This document shows positions 1 to 7,861 of a stretch of DNA of 19,863 nt, in pieces; positions within the stretch are counted from its first letter, which is position 1, and the number at the start of each line of letters is the position of its first letter. Made by a program: the position numbers and the translations under genes. This stretch comes from Irineochytrium annulatum (lineage: Eukaryota > Chytridiomycota > Chytridiomycetes > Chytridiales > Chytridiaceae). The stretch spans positions 1-19,863 of the forward strand of contig JADGJL010000499.1 in NCBI GenBank assembly GCA_027600665.1, read 5' to 3'. The notes under the pieces are model-generated. The model ran no database searches and had not been told where the DNA came from. It saw nothing but the letters and a program-made list of their open reading frames with translations.

Positions 1-51
1 CGATCTTCCCGCCCGTGACGGCCGTCGCGGCCGTCCCGGGCGGGAAGATCG
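1..51. repeat. 51-nt near-perfect palindrome at window edge
   Basis: Bases 1-15 are the exact reverse complement of 37-51, and 17-24 pair with 28-35. Only one mismatch (16/36) and a 3-nt centre (25-27) interrupt the hairpin, giving 23 pairs. It lies in the open frame of the CxxC gene. Confidence 0.9.
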
Positions 52-1050
52 CGTGTGGAGGGTGTGGGGCTGTGAGGGGTGCGAAGGGCGCTGGCGCGCT
101 TCGGACGTGGGGATTGACGTGTGGGAGGTGCATGGAGGTGTGGAAAAGGGTGAGGGAGGAGCAGGCGGCGGCGGCGGCGCAGGAGGAAGGTGAGGCGTTT
201 GATGATGATGGTGTGGAGGAGGAGGAGGAGGATAATGATGTCGGGTTGCCGGAGGAGAGGGACGCTGCCGTCGCGGCGCATGCGGCCGAGGTTGCGAAGG
301 TGCATGCGAGGTCGGTACAGACTCCGGCGGCAATGGAGGCGGCGAGGATCGCGGAGGAGAAGGCGGTTCATACGAGCGCGATCGCTGCCGTGGCGACAGC
401 TCGGCGTGGCGGGTCGGCGGCATCAAGCGTGAAAAGCAATGATCACTCATCGAGTGAGGAGGAGTCGAGTGACGACGAGTTTGAGCGGAGAGGACGGACA
501 CGCGTAAATTTCTTGCGTTCTTTTGTCCATTTACGACACTTAACGTTATTCTTCTCAGTATCGGAATAACCCGCCCTACAAACCGAGCTTGAACACTCTC
601 GGCGAGGAGCTCCGTCACTCCCCGGACGCGCACTCTGGCTCGACGGCCGTCAACACGCCCCCACCCCCGCAAGAGCCCGCCTCCACGCCCACTGCGTTCG
701 TGTCCGTCCCTTTCCGTGCCGCGGCGCAGAAGAATGCGGCACCGACGTTGGAAGTACGGGAGACGCAGCAGCAGCAGCAGCAAACGCTCGGTCGGATTAT
801 GGGCAACATGATGGGCGGTAATGCGTCGCGGGACGACGTGGGCGTCGGCGGGCTGGTTGGTGACACGTCGGAGTCGGGGAGGGGTGGGGTGAGCATGGGG
901 AAATCATGGAGCATCTTTTCGCATGGCAACAGGCGGAAGAAGGGCGGGGATGAGGGAGGAGGAGGCGAGGCTATGTCGGCGGCGGAACCGTCAGAGCCTT
1001 CGTCGAGCAAGGGTGGAGGGAGGAGAACTAAGGTCACGGGTGCGCGTTAG
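1..1050 (+). CDS. CxxC-x18-CxxC low-complexity protein, 5' end cut by window
   Basis: The frame is open to the left edge (codons from base 3), so the GTG at 15 is not a credible start and the gene begins outside the window. There are two exons, 1-503 and 559-1050, joined in phase 0 by a 55-nt GT-AG intron; 330 residues are visible. Near the start lie two CxxC pairs 18 residues apart (CGGC and CGRC), a spacing like that of GATA or other treble-clef zinc fingers. The TPxWR and NAC signatures of GATA fingers are missing, so I do not assign it to that family. The rest is disordered: an acidic Glu/Asp run, Ala-rich helix-like sequence, a six-Gln run coded by CAG/CAA near 767-784, Ser/Gly/Pro stretches and a basic C-terminus. 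A nuclear regulatory protein is possible; I do not recognise the gene. The strand and exon join are well supported, the function is not. Confidence 0.65.
504..558 (+). other. intron in CxxC protein gene
   Basis: GTAAAT donor and TTCTCAG acceptor. Removing these 55 nt joins two long open frames in phase 0; read through, the frame stops at 567-569. The tract before the acceptor is T-rich. Confidence 0.75.
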
Positions 1051-1441
1051 AGGTCTTTGGACGTCCTTCAATTTCTCCTCCATTTCTCTTTCACTGATTT
1101 ATTGTCGGCTCGTGTAGACCGACTGCCGCTTTTTATTTACCTCGTGAGTTTTCTTTTTGGAGCTTAAGTCGCACATTGAAAAAAAAACTAGAAATTGTGC
1201 ATCACATTGACTGTAGAAATATTTGTTGTTGCTTTATTCTGAATTTTTATTTCACTCTCGTTTAGCACTGCCTGTGGTTCATTATCCTCAATACATGTTC
1301 TTCTTTTTCACTCTACGAATTGGTTCGCCCTCTTTGTTCTTGATCTGGTCTTATGTCGTCCACGCTAGAAGAGCTTATTAGGTGGACGGTTGATTATTTA
1401 AACTCTCACGTTCTGGAAATTTCGGTATTTTCAGACCGAAA

Positions 1442-1458
1442 GCTTAAACAGTTTAAGC
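1442..1458. repeat. 17-nt perfect palindrome (8-nt arms)
   Basis: GCTTAAAC, one A, then GTTTAAGC: a perfect inverted repeat with a single central base, about 260 nt upstream of the dynamin start codon. It could be a protein-binding site; nothing shows that it is used. Confidence 0.4.
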
Positions 1459-1667
1459 GAGCTTCTGACCAGGAAGACTGAAATTTAATTTGCTATCGAA
1501 GAACGGACACCGGTCTACAGTGGACTCAGTAAGGGACAGCGCCTTCAAAGTCTTTCGTAAGCTTTATTTCATACTTTCTTTCCTTCTTTCTTTTTTTCGT
1601 TCTTCCTAATTGTAACCGATCAATATAGGCTTTTACGACAAGGCCCAAGTCGTCCATCGCTGGTTCG

Positions 1668-1674
1668 TATAAAA
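1668..1674 (+). promoter_or_regulatory. TATA-like box before dynamin gene
   Basis: TATAAAA, 45 nt before the ATG at 1719. An ATG at 1693 in another frame overlaps the start of the gene; if transcribed it would be an upstream AUG competing with 1719. Confidence 0.4.
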
Positions 1675-1718
1675 TGGAACGAGGATCGGCTGATGGCGCG
1701 CGGTAGCGTTCATGACCT

Positions 1719-3873
1719 ATGCCCAAGCGGCAGCAACGCAAATCGACACCCGTGTCGCCGCCCTCGTCTACCATGTCGAAACCCGATGGCACCGCAGCGG
1801 AGACGAGCAGGAAGTTGCAGTACAGCCGTCTCTCTTCGCCTGAACTCGACAAAATCGACCGCGTTCGTCAGCTGGGAGTTAACGACCTGATCTCTCTTCC
1901 GCAAATCGCTGTCTGTGGGGACCAGAGCTCCGGGAAGTCGTCTTTGCTGGAATTTATATCTGGTAAACCTTTTGTATCAACTCCCTCGTTGCTTTGCTGT
2001 GATAATAGTTTTGACTTCACATAAATAGGTATTCCTTTGCCTAAAGGAGACGGGATGTGTACGACGTTTGCGACGCAGGTATTGCACATATCTTTGTCCT
2101 TTCAATGTTTGAGAGATTGTTCTTGTCCTAACGAAGCGTGTCCTAGATTGTTATGGCACCCGCGGACGAGTTCTCGTGCAAGGTCCAGCATCCAGTGCTG
2201 ACTCCGGCCGAGTCCAACAGGACGCTCAGAAGGATTGCCGCCATCCACGACCTCATCGTCAAGGTCCGTCAACGAGTCGGGTCAGAGAAGATCACGTCCG
2301 ACGTGATGACGATCGACCTTCGCGGGCCGGGCTATCCTCGCCTCACGCTCGTCGATCTGCCGGGGTACGTCCACTCGAGCGTCGAAGGTCAAGCCGACAA
2401 CATCTCGCAAGTCATCGAGGGCGTTGTCCAGCCGTATATCGCAAACGAGCGCACAATTAACCTCGCCGTCTTCGCAGCCAATCGCGACCTCCAGACCAAT
2501 TTCGTGCTTAAGAAAATCAACGACCACGACAAGACCGGCAGCAGAACCCTTGGCGTTTTCACCAAACCTGATATGGCCGACTCCGGCAATCGAGACCAAG
2601 TTATTGGCGCCCTCAACGGCGGTCTCAGACCGTTGGACCTCGGGTATCACGTAGTTCTAAACGGCAAGCTCGATGCTGACTCGGCTGCGGACTCGGATTC
2701 GGACGACAGCGATTGCGGCGACAACGGCGCCGAGCGCGAGCACGCCCGCCTCAGTGCCCAGCTTGAGCTCCTTGAGCAACAGGAGGACATCCACCTCTCC
2801 TCAAGCCCTTGGGACCGCGTTGCCCGCCACCACCGCGGGATTGCGGCCCTGCGCAACAGGCTCGTGGGGTTGCTAGGAGAGCATGTCACAAGGGAGCTGC
2901 CGAAGGTCCGCCGGCAGCTTTGGGACGACCTCGCGGCGCGCAAGAAGGAGCTGACGTTGTTGGGGGCATCGATGGACGACCCGGCAGCGAGGGAGAGGTC
3001 CCGGGTCGGGAGCGTCATGGAAGTCCGGAGGAGGTGGGATATGGCCGCAGATGGGAAGGCCGTTGAGGATGCGAAGGAGGAAGAGGTTCGACTTCGGGCT
3101 GGAATTCACGGGCTTCAAGTCGCACTGTACGACAACATCGACGCCGTCTGACACAGTTGACGGACGAACAGCTGAGCGACCTCATCGATGTCCACCGAGG
3201 CCGTGGCCCCGCCGCCTTTCCGTCGTATGTCACCTTCGCAAAGTGCGTGAACGAGGTTGTGAAAGGGTGGGAAGAGCCGACGATGAGCTATGTCGACAAG
3301 GCCGTCGCGCTTTGCTCCAACGTGCTGTCCTATCTGATTGACAGCCTGATGCCGGATTTGTTCAAAACCTGCATGCAGGAAGAGGCCCGGGCCCTCGTCA
3401 AGGATTGGAGGGATATGAACAGGAAGGAAGTACAGGAGCTTCTTGCAGACGAAGTTCACCCTCATACGCACAACAACTACTTTACGGAGCAAGCCAGGGC
3501 GAGGATGGAGGAGGACGTCAGGAACAGGCTTGGGAAGCAGGTTCAGGATGATATTCATCTACAGTATACGGGCTCGCGAGTTCATGCTATCGTTAAGGAG
3601 CTGCACGGCCACGAGTCCCAAGGCGCATATGAAGTCAAGCTGATGAGGGCCTATGTGGACAGCTACTGCCGTACGGCCTACAAGCGCTTTGTCGACTATA
3701 TTTGCCTTCACGTCTTCGAGCGCATCGTTTTTCGTAAAGGTTCGAAGAGGATGGTCGATAGGCTCATGACGGTCGACATTTCCGCGTGCAAGGAAAGCTA
3801 TACGACGGCTGTGAAGAGGGATAGGTTGGAGGATGACATCAAGAGGATGGAGGCGGCGTTGAAGGAGTTGTAG
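1719..3873 (+). CDS. dynamin-family large GTPase, frame break near 3148
   Basis: A membrane-remodelling GTPase of the dynamin superfamily. The ATG at 1719 follows an in-frame TGA at 1713. Exons are 1719-1962, 2029-2078 and 2147 onward. The G domain has the P-loop GDQSSGKS (residues 67-74), a switch I Thr near 93 in GMCTT, DLPG (168-171) and TKPD (237-240). The intron at 1963 splits the codon for the Gly of the conserved SGIPLP segment. The stalk follows, with an acidic Asp/Ser-rich insert (about 2685-2720), then an HRGR...FPSY segment typical of the family and a GED-like helical end. There is no PH or proline-rich domain, so it resembles fungal Mx/dynamin-related proteins more than classical dynamin. 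The first part (432 residues) stops at TGA 3149-3151; the rest continues one frame away from 3148 for 241 codons. A missing base, a 38-nt intron (3119-3156) or a true mutation could explain this; see findings. Confidence 0.85.
1963..2028 (+). other. dynamin gene intron 1
   Basis: 66-nt intron with GTAAAC donor and AAATAG acceptor. Splicing rebuilds the conserved SGIPLPKG segment after the P-loop. Confidence 0.85.
2079..2146 (+). other. dynamin gene intron 2
   Basis: 68-nt intron with GTATTG donor, CCTAAC branch-like sequence and TCCTAG acceptor, phase 0. It joins the switch I exon to the main G-domain exon. Confidence 0.85.
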
Positions 3874-4051
3874 AGAGGGATGCAGAATATTTACTCCGCG
3901 GCATTGTTTGAGTGGCAGTCAGCGTTTTCGACAACGAAGGAAATCATATTTAGCAGGTTGATTGGATGCAGGATTGTAGCCCTTGGAGTATATGGTGGGG
4001 ACGGGTGCGGAAGGTCAGTACATGGGTTACTTGCGAATATCAACTGGATGC

Positions 4052-4057
4052 AATAAA
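4052..4057 (+). terminator. candidate poly(A) signal of dynamin gene
   Basis: AATAAA hexamer about 180 nt after the dynamin stop codon, followed by AT-rich sequence. Confidence 0.4.
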
Positions 4058-4108
4058 ATCAAATATATATATACTCCCCTATTATCGGAGAACGCCGTGC
4101 TGCCAAAT

Positions 4109-4237
4109 ATGATGGAAGGAAGACTCGTCATCCACTTGCCCATTTTGGTGCTCGTTCTCTCGTTTGAAGCTTGCCGGGGCTGTGGAATTCTCGGCTCTCG
4201 TCAAGTTCCCGGTCCACCCATGCGCGCCACCGTATAA
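4109..4237 (+). other. signal-peptide-like frame, possible first exon
   Basis: ATGs at 4109 and 4112 start a 42-codon frame whose N-terminus has a basic residue, then a strongly hydrophobic core (IHLPILVLVLSF) and a small-residue/Cys site: the shape of a secretion signal. It stops at 4235-4237. A GT at 4232 (GTATAA) and an AG ending at 4376 would splice it in phase to the frame of the Ser/Thr-rich protein, which otherwise lacks a signal sequence. Both splice sites are weak, the putative donor overlaps a TATA-like box, and no pyrimidine tract is visible. Confidence 0.25.
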
Positions 4238-4240
4238 AAG
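4233..4240 (+). promoter_or_regulatory. TATA-like box before Ser/Thr-rich gene
   Basis: TATAAAAG, 236 nt before the ATG at 4476. It is an alternative explanation for the same bases that would form the weak donor of the signal-peptide exon; both readings cannot hold for one transcript. Confidence 0.3.
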
Positions 4241-4318
4241 TAGGGCCCTGGTCGACGACCGCGCGCGCCTCGGCTGGTCGACAGCGATGTGTCGTCCCGG
4301 GCCTGGTCTTGCGGGCCA

Positions 4319-4337
4319 GGGCTTGTCAGTCAAGCCC
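4319..4337. repeat. short inverted repeat
   Basis: GGGCTTG and CAAGCCC, 7-nt arms around TCAGT, next to a weaker 5-nt stem (CCTGG/CCAGG, 4302-4320). Possibly folded 5' UTR of the downstream gene. Confidence 0.3.
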
Positions 4338-4475
4338 CCTGCATTGGGACAGTCCGAAAGTCCGAAGGTTGCGTAGTGTACCCTTGAGCGTAATGTTCCT
4401 CCGGAATCCTCCGCCGTCGCCCACATCCTCGCGGCTCTGATCCACAGCCAGCCAACCATAACCGCGCCGACCCGC

Positions 4476-5552
4476 ATGGGAGCGACGACCCCCGCCGGAG
4501 CGGATGACCCGATTCCGGGGCTCACGCCGTCGTCGGCCATCACGCCTCCCACATCAACCCCGCGCGACATTTCGACGCCAGCAACGACTCCAGGCGGCCA
4601 TACCACTACCCCGGGTGCATCTCCGAGTGGCGATGGTCCCGCGACGGATGCCCCGCAGACGACGTCGATCATCAGCACCCCCCCACCACTGGTGATCCCG
4701 AGCCCGCACTCCGTCTCGGAAGGCTCGCCGGCGGGGGCGACAGGGATCGCGCCGCTGCCGGGAACCTCCACCGTCGTTGCAACCAAATCCCCCGCGGAGC
4801 TCTCGACGTCGAGTAAGTCGTCCACGTCGGAGAGGTCGACGACGAGGACGGGGACGTCGACGGAGGCGCTGAGGAAGTCAACGACGACGACGACAACGAC
4901 TACGGGTGCATGGGGCGCGTCGGTTACGACCGGGACAACCGAAACGGCCGCGACCGACACGACCACTACGAGCACCTCGACGAGCGAGGGAAGTGCGACA
5001 ACGACCTCGAGGACCGACACCGACACCTCTACTGCGACCGGCTCCGACTTCTTGACCGACAGCACCACATCCACGTCCACATCCGCCACCGGAACGTCAA
5101 CCAGCTCACTCCTGTCAACCCTCCGCACCACCTCCATCACGCCCCTCACCATCCTGCCCTCCCTCACATCCGCACCACCACCATTCACGACCGGCAGCGG
5201 GGTCGGCGCGGGCGGGCTGTCGATCCGTTCAATCCCGGCCGCGACCACCCGCCCGGTCCTCTCGGGACCGCAGGTGGCGTCGTACGAGCCCTCGCCCTCG
5301 GCGTCCATTGCGTTCATCGTCGCGTGCGTCATGATCGGCGCGCTCGTGGTGGTTGTGGCGGGATTTTTGGCCTTCGTGTGGTGGAGGAGGAAGGGGGTCG
5401 GCGAGAAGGGTGATGGGGTGCAAGAGGAGGAGCGAGGGGCGCGTGCAGACGACGGCGGGGAGGAAGGAAGGAGTGTGAGGAGTTATGGGAGTGGAGGGGG
5501 GGACAGGATATTGCCGATGAGTACGCCGTATGGGCGTGGTGGGGTTGCGTAA
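4476..5552 (+). CDS. Ser/Thr-rich single-pass membrane protein
   Basis: 358 residues from the ATG at 4476. Residues 1-275 are mucin-like, dominated by Thr, Ser, Pro and Ala, with an eight-Thr run interrupted by nothing but Thr codons near residues 136-143; such regions are usually heavily O-mannosylated in fungi. One transmembrane helix follows (about 277-303), then a WWRRK stop-transfer motif and a charged Gly-rich cytoplasmic tail. This is the layout of fungal cell-wall stress sensors or other surface proteins (Wsc/Mid2-like shape), but no WSC domain is visible. The model has no signal peptide; the same frame is open back to 4377, and a candidate signal exon lies at 4109. The 416-codon minus-strand frame over the same DNA is Val/Asp-rich and looks like the complement of Thr/Ser codons. 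The strand choice is fairly secure, the N-terminus is not. Confidence 0.7.
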   Translation: MGATTPAGADDPIPGLTPSSAITPPTSTPRDISTPATTPGGHTTTPGASPSGDGPATDAPQTTSIISTPPPLVIPSPHSVSEGSPAGATGIAPLPGTSTVVATKSPAELSTSSKSSTSERSTTRTGTSTEALRKSTTTTTTTTGAWGASVTTGTTETAATDTTTTSTSTSEGSATTTSRTDTDTSTATGSDFLTDSTTSTSTSATGTSTSSLLSTLRTTSITPLTILPSLTSAPPPFTTGSGVGAGGLSIRSIPAATTRPVLSGPQVASYEPSPSASIAFIVACVMIGALVVVVAGFLAFVWWRRKGVGEKGDGVQEEERGARADDGGEEGRSVRSYGSGGGDRILPMSTPYGRGGVA

Positions 5553-6235
5553 ACCTTACATTTTTTGATTCTCCTGTTCAAAGTGATCTTTGTTTTTGCC
5601 TCCAACGACATCGCGAACTGTTTTAGCATTTTCTTCTTTTCTATCTATTGATGGTGCGATTTTATCAACATCGTCGACGCCGAGCGGTTGTGAACTCCTA
5701 CTCCATTTTTCTTATTTTCTTCTTTTCCTCTTTTATCAATTGATACTTAGTCTTGTTCTTGGCGACACTTTGGTCTTGGTCTTGTGCGACTCCGTCCCGT
5801 TGCTCGCAGCTTTGATTTTATTCCATCACGACACTTCGCTCTTACTTCCACATTTGTTATTCTGATATTCTTATTTTTTACCGAATACAATCCCGTACGT
5901 TGCGAGTTTGAGCGCTTGACCACAGCCGAAAACGGCTGAGGGGCCAGGTGTGGGGCCTACCACGCGATCAACGCTCTAGTATGCGTCACAGACATCATCC
6001 TCCAATATCAAATGCATAAAATCACTGTCGTCGCTCTCGTGTTTATTTGGATAGCATCTAGTCCATCGATATCCACCAGCAGTTATATATTTCAAATGCA
6101 ACGACGTGGCGGCAAAAACGCCAACCGGCCGTGCTGAAGATTTCGTCAGGGCTATGCCGCTCAACAATGAATAGGAGGCAAAAACGTTCGCTTTTGTTAT
6201 TGATAAAATACGAGTACGGCTCGCATTCTTCACCT
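5553..6235. other. convergent 3' intergenic region
   Basis: AT-rich spacer between the Ser/Thr-rich gene (+) and the TPR gene (-), with T-rich runs from 5600 to 5880. A 91-codon plus-strand frame (5590-5865, TTG start) is hydrophobic only because of the T-rich base content; I do not call it a gene. No RNA gene seen. Confidence 0.6.
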
Positions 6236-7861
6236 TCACCAAAGCCATCCCCTTTTCTCCAGCGGATCCTTCGGAAAAGCGTCGGCCCATGCCTTCAACA
6301 AAGCTTCAAGCTCCACCCGTGCCTGCTCTCTATGTTGCCCCTTAACGTCGCCAGCCATGCGTCGGAGCGCCGTCAGCGCGTCAACGCACCTCCTCCTACC
6401 CTCACTCTTCCGCGCCGACTGCTCCCCGCTCAGCTGCCGGTCCCTCACAGCCTGCCAATACCCGAGCCAGAACAAACTTTCGGCCACCTCCGGGTGCGCC
6501 GCCGTGCCCCTCGCGACCTCCATCTGTCGCTCGCCGTCCCGCAGGGCCTCGATCCCGCTCGACACGTCCCCGCCCTTGCACATGACGCGCCCGAGGCGCG
6601 TAAGCGTCCGGGCGCTGTCGACCGTCACCGTCCTGACCCCGCCCGAGCTCCCGGTGCCTTCGCCACCGGGTCCACCGGCCTGCATGACCAACGACTCGGC
6701 CAGCCGCCGCCGCGCAGACCCGTACTCGCCCATCGCCTCCTCCACGCCCGCCAGCTCACCCATCAAACGCGCAAGCTCACGCGCCCCGCCCTCGCTGATC
6801 GCATCACTGCCGGCACCACGCCTCGCGGCCCGCGCGGCCTCCACGTCCCGCACCATGCCCAGCAGCCGCTCGTACAGCTTCCGGGCCTCGGCGTAATCAC
6901 CCATCCCGACGCGACACCGCGCCATGACCTCCACGATCGCCAGAGCGCGGCCGAGGCTCTCCATCCGCGCGCGCTCGTCCTTCACTTCGCCGGCGGCGCC
7001 GATTTTCCCCGTCACGAGCGCGAAGGCCTCCTCGCCCAGCTTCAGGGCGGACTCGTGTCGCCCCAGTCGATACTCCAGCCCCGCTAGCGACATAACGTGC
7101 GCGGCGAGCCGTGCCGCCGCGCCGGGCGGCGCGCCGTTTTTCCCCTTGTCACCCTCACTCCCGCTCAAAACGCGCCTATCAAGCTCCACAAGCTCGCGCC
7201 GCACGTCCGCCGCGTCCGCCAGCTTGCCCTGTCTCTCCATGCACGTCGACAACAGGTCCAATGCCGGTCCCAGAGCAGCGGCGCTCACCCGCGGCTTGGG
7301 CTCCACCCCCTTCAACGCCGCCTCACGGCCCACGACGACGACGGGCTTGGCCGCGTTGGCCTTGATGAGCTTCACGAGGTAGCCCAGCAGCACGCCCGCG
7401 TCCTCCACGTTCCCGTCCAGCACGCACAGGTTCGCGGCCTGCATCAGCACGCCGGGCGCGATCGGATCCTCGTCGTCGTACGCGACGCCTCTACGGATCT
7501 CGTCCGCGAGATCCCGGGCGCGTTGGGTCGCGCGCGCGGCAGCCGCGGGCGTCAGGGTCGGGGGCGGTGCGTTGGGCGACTCCACCGGTAAGGGAGGGTC
7601 ATCCCGGCCGGCCCATCGCGTTGAGGGCGGTGTTGCGGCGTCCAGGCCGACGTCGGACCATTTCTTGGGAGTCGGGGCGTCACAGGCGAGGTTTGGGGTT
7701 GGTGGGAGAAGGAGGGCCGCAGTGACGGCGGCAAGGGGGAGGGCGGCGGACAGCGTTCGGGGGATGGTGTGGGGGCCGTTGACCCGGATGCGCCGCGCGT
7801 AGGGCGGCGGAGGCCCGCGGGGACGGAGTCGGGCGATGAGACGGGCAATGACACTCTGCAT
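6236..7861 (-). CDS. TPR-repeat protein with mitochondrial-type presequence
   Basis: 541 residues, single exon. The frame extends 12 codons further up to a GTG, but the first ATG is at 7861 and begins a typical matrix-targeting sequence: residues 1-28 are rich in Arg, free of acidic residues and able to form an amphipathic helix. A hydrophobic stretch (about 36-52) follows and could anchor the protein in the inner membrane. From about residue 120 to 470 come repeated helix pairs with TPR character: small residues plus conserved Leu, Gly, Tyr and Ala, for example RLGRHESALKLGEEAF and GDYAEARKLYERLL. I count five to six repeats. Such proteins act as assembly or scaffold factors; the layout recalls inner-membrane TPR proteins such as TTC19, but I see no diagnostic motif. 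No introns are needed. Confidence 0.75.
   Translation of the reverse strand: MQSVIARLIARLRPRGPPPPYARRIRVNGPHTIPRTLSAALPLAAVTAALLLPPTPNLACDAPTPKKWSDVGLDAATPPSTRWAGRDDPPLPVESPNAPPPTLTPAAAARATQRARDLADEIRRGVAYDDEDPIAPGVLMQAANLCVLDGNVEDAGVLLGYLVKLIKANAAKPVVVVGREAALKGVEPKPRVSAAALGPALDLLSTCMERQGKLADAADVRRELVELDRRVLSGSEGDKGKNGAPPGAAARLAAHVMSLAGLEYRLGRHESALKLGEEAFALVTGKIGAAGEVKDERARMESLGRALAIVEVMARCRVGMGDYAEARKLYERLLGMVRDVEAARAARRGAGSDAISEGGARELARLMGELAGVEEAMGEYGSARRRLAESLVMQAGGPGGEGTGSSGGVRTVTVDSARTLTRLGRVMCKGGDVSSGIEALRDGERQMEVARGTAAHPEVAESLFWLGYWQAVRDRQLSGEQSARKSEGRRRCVDALTALRRMAGDVKGQHREQARVELEALLKAWADAFPKDPLEKRGWLW

Larger units (their letters stand above)
1051..1718. other. intergenic region, gene 1 to dynamin gene
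   Basis: AT-richer sequence holding the 3' end of gene 1 and the promoter of the dynamin gene. I see no convincing coding sequence. It contains a 17-nt perfect palindrome at 1442-1458 and a TATA-like box at 1668. A weak 108-codon minus-strand frame (1526-1852) overlaps the dynamin first exon and looks like a shadow. Confidence 0.6.
3874..4475. other. intergenic region, dynamin to Ser/Thr-rich gene
   Basis: Contains the dynamin 3' region with AATAAA at 4052-4057, a signal-peptide-like short frame from 4109, a TATAAAAG box at 4233 and two small inverted repeats (4302-4320 and 4319-4337). The sequence turns GC-rich after about 4180 and may hold upstream exons of the next gene. Confidence 0.5.

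Noticed and set aside
15..17. GTG start for the CxxC protein
   Set aside because: The frame is open to the window edge and GTG is not a normal fungal nuclear start; the gene is simply cut.
60..160. GATA-type zinc finger
   Set aside because: The C-x2-C-x18-C-x2-C spacing fits, but the Thr-Pro-x-Trp-Arg and Asn-Ala-Cys features are missing.
4082..5332. 416-codon minus-strand frame over the Ser/Thr-rich gene
   Set aside because: Its Val/Asp/Gly bias is the complement of repeated Thr/Ser codons; it has no domain, while the plus strand gives a clear ectodomain, helix and tail.
5590..5865. 91-codon hydrophobic plus-strand frame
   Set aside because: TTG start in a T-rich 3' spacer; the hydrophobicity follows from the base composition.
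6131..7087. 318-codon plus-strand frame opposite the TPR gene
   Set aside because: Arg/Pro/His-rich composition typical of an antisense shadow in GC-rich DNA; the minus strand has TPR helices and a presequence.
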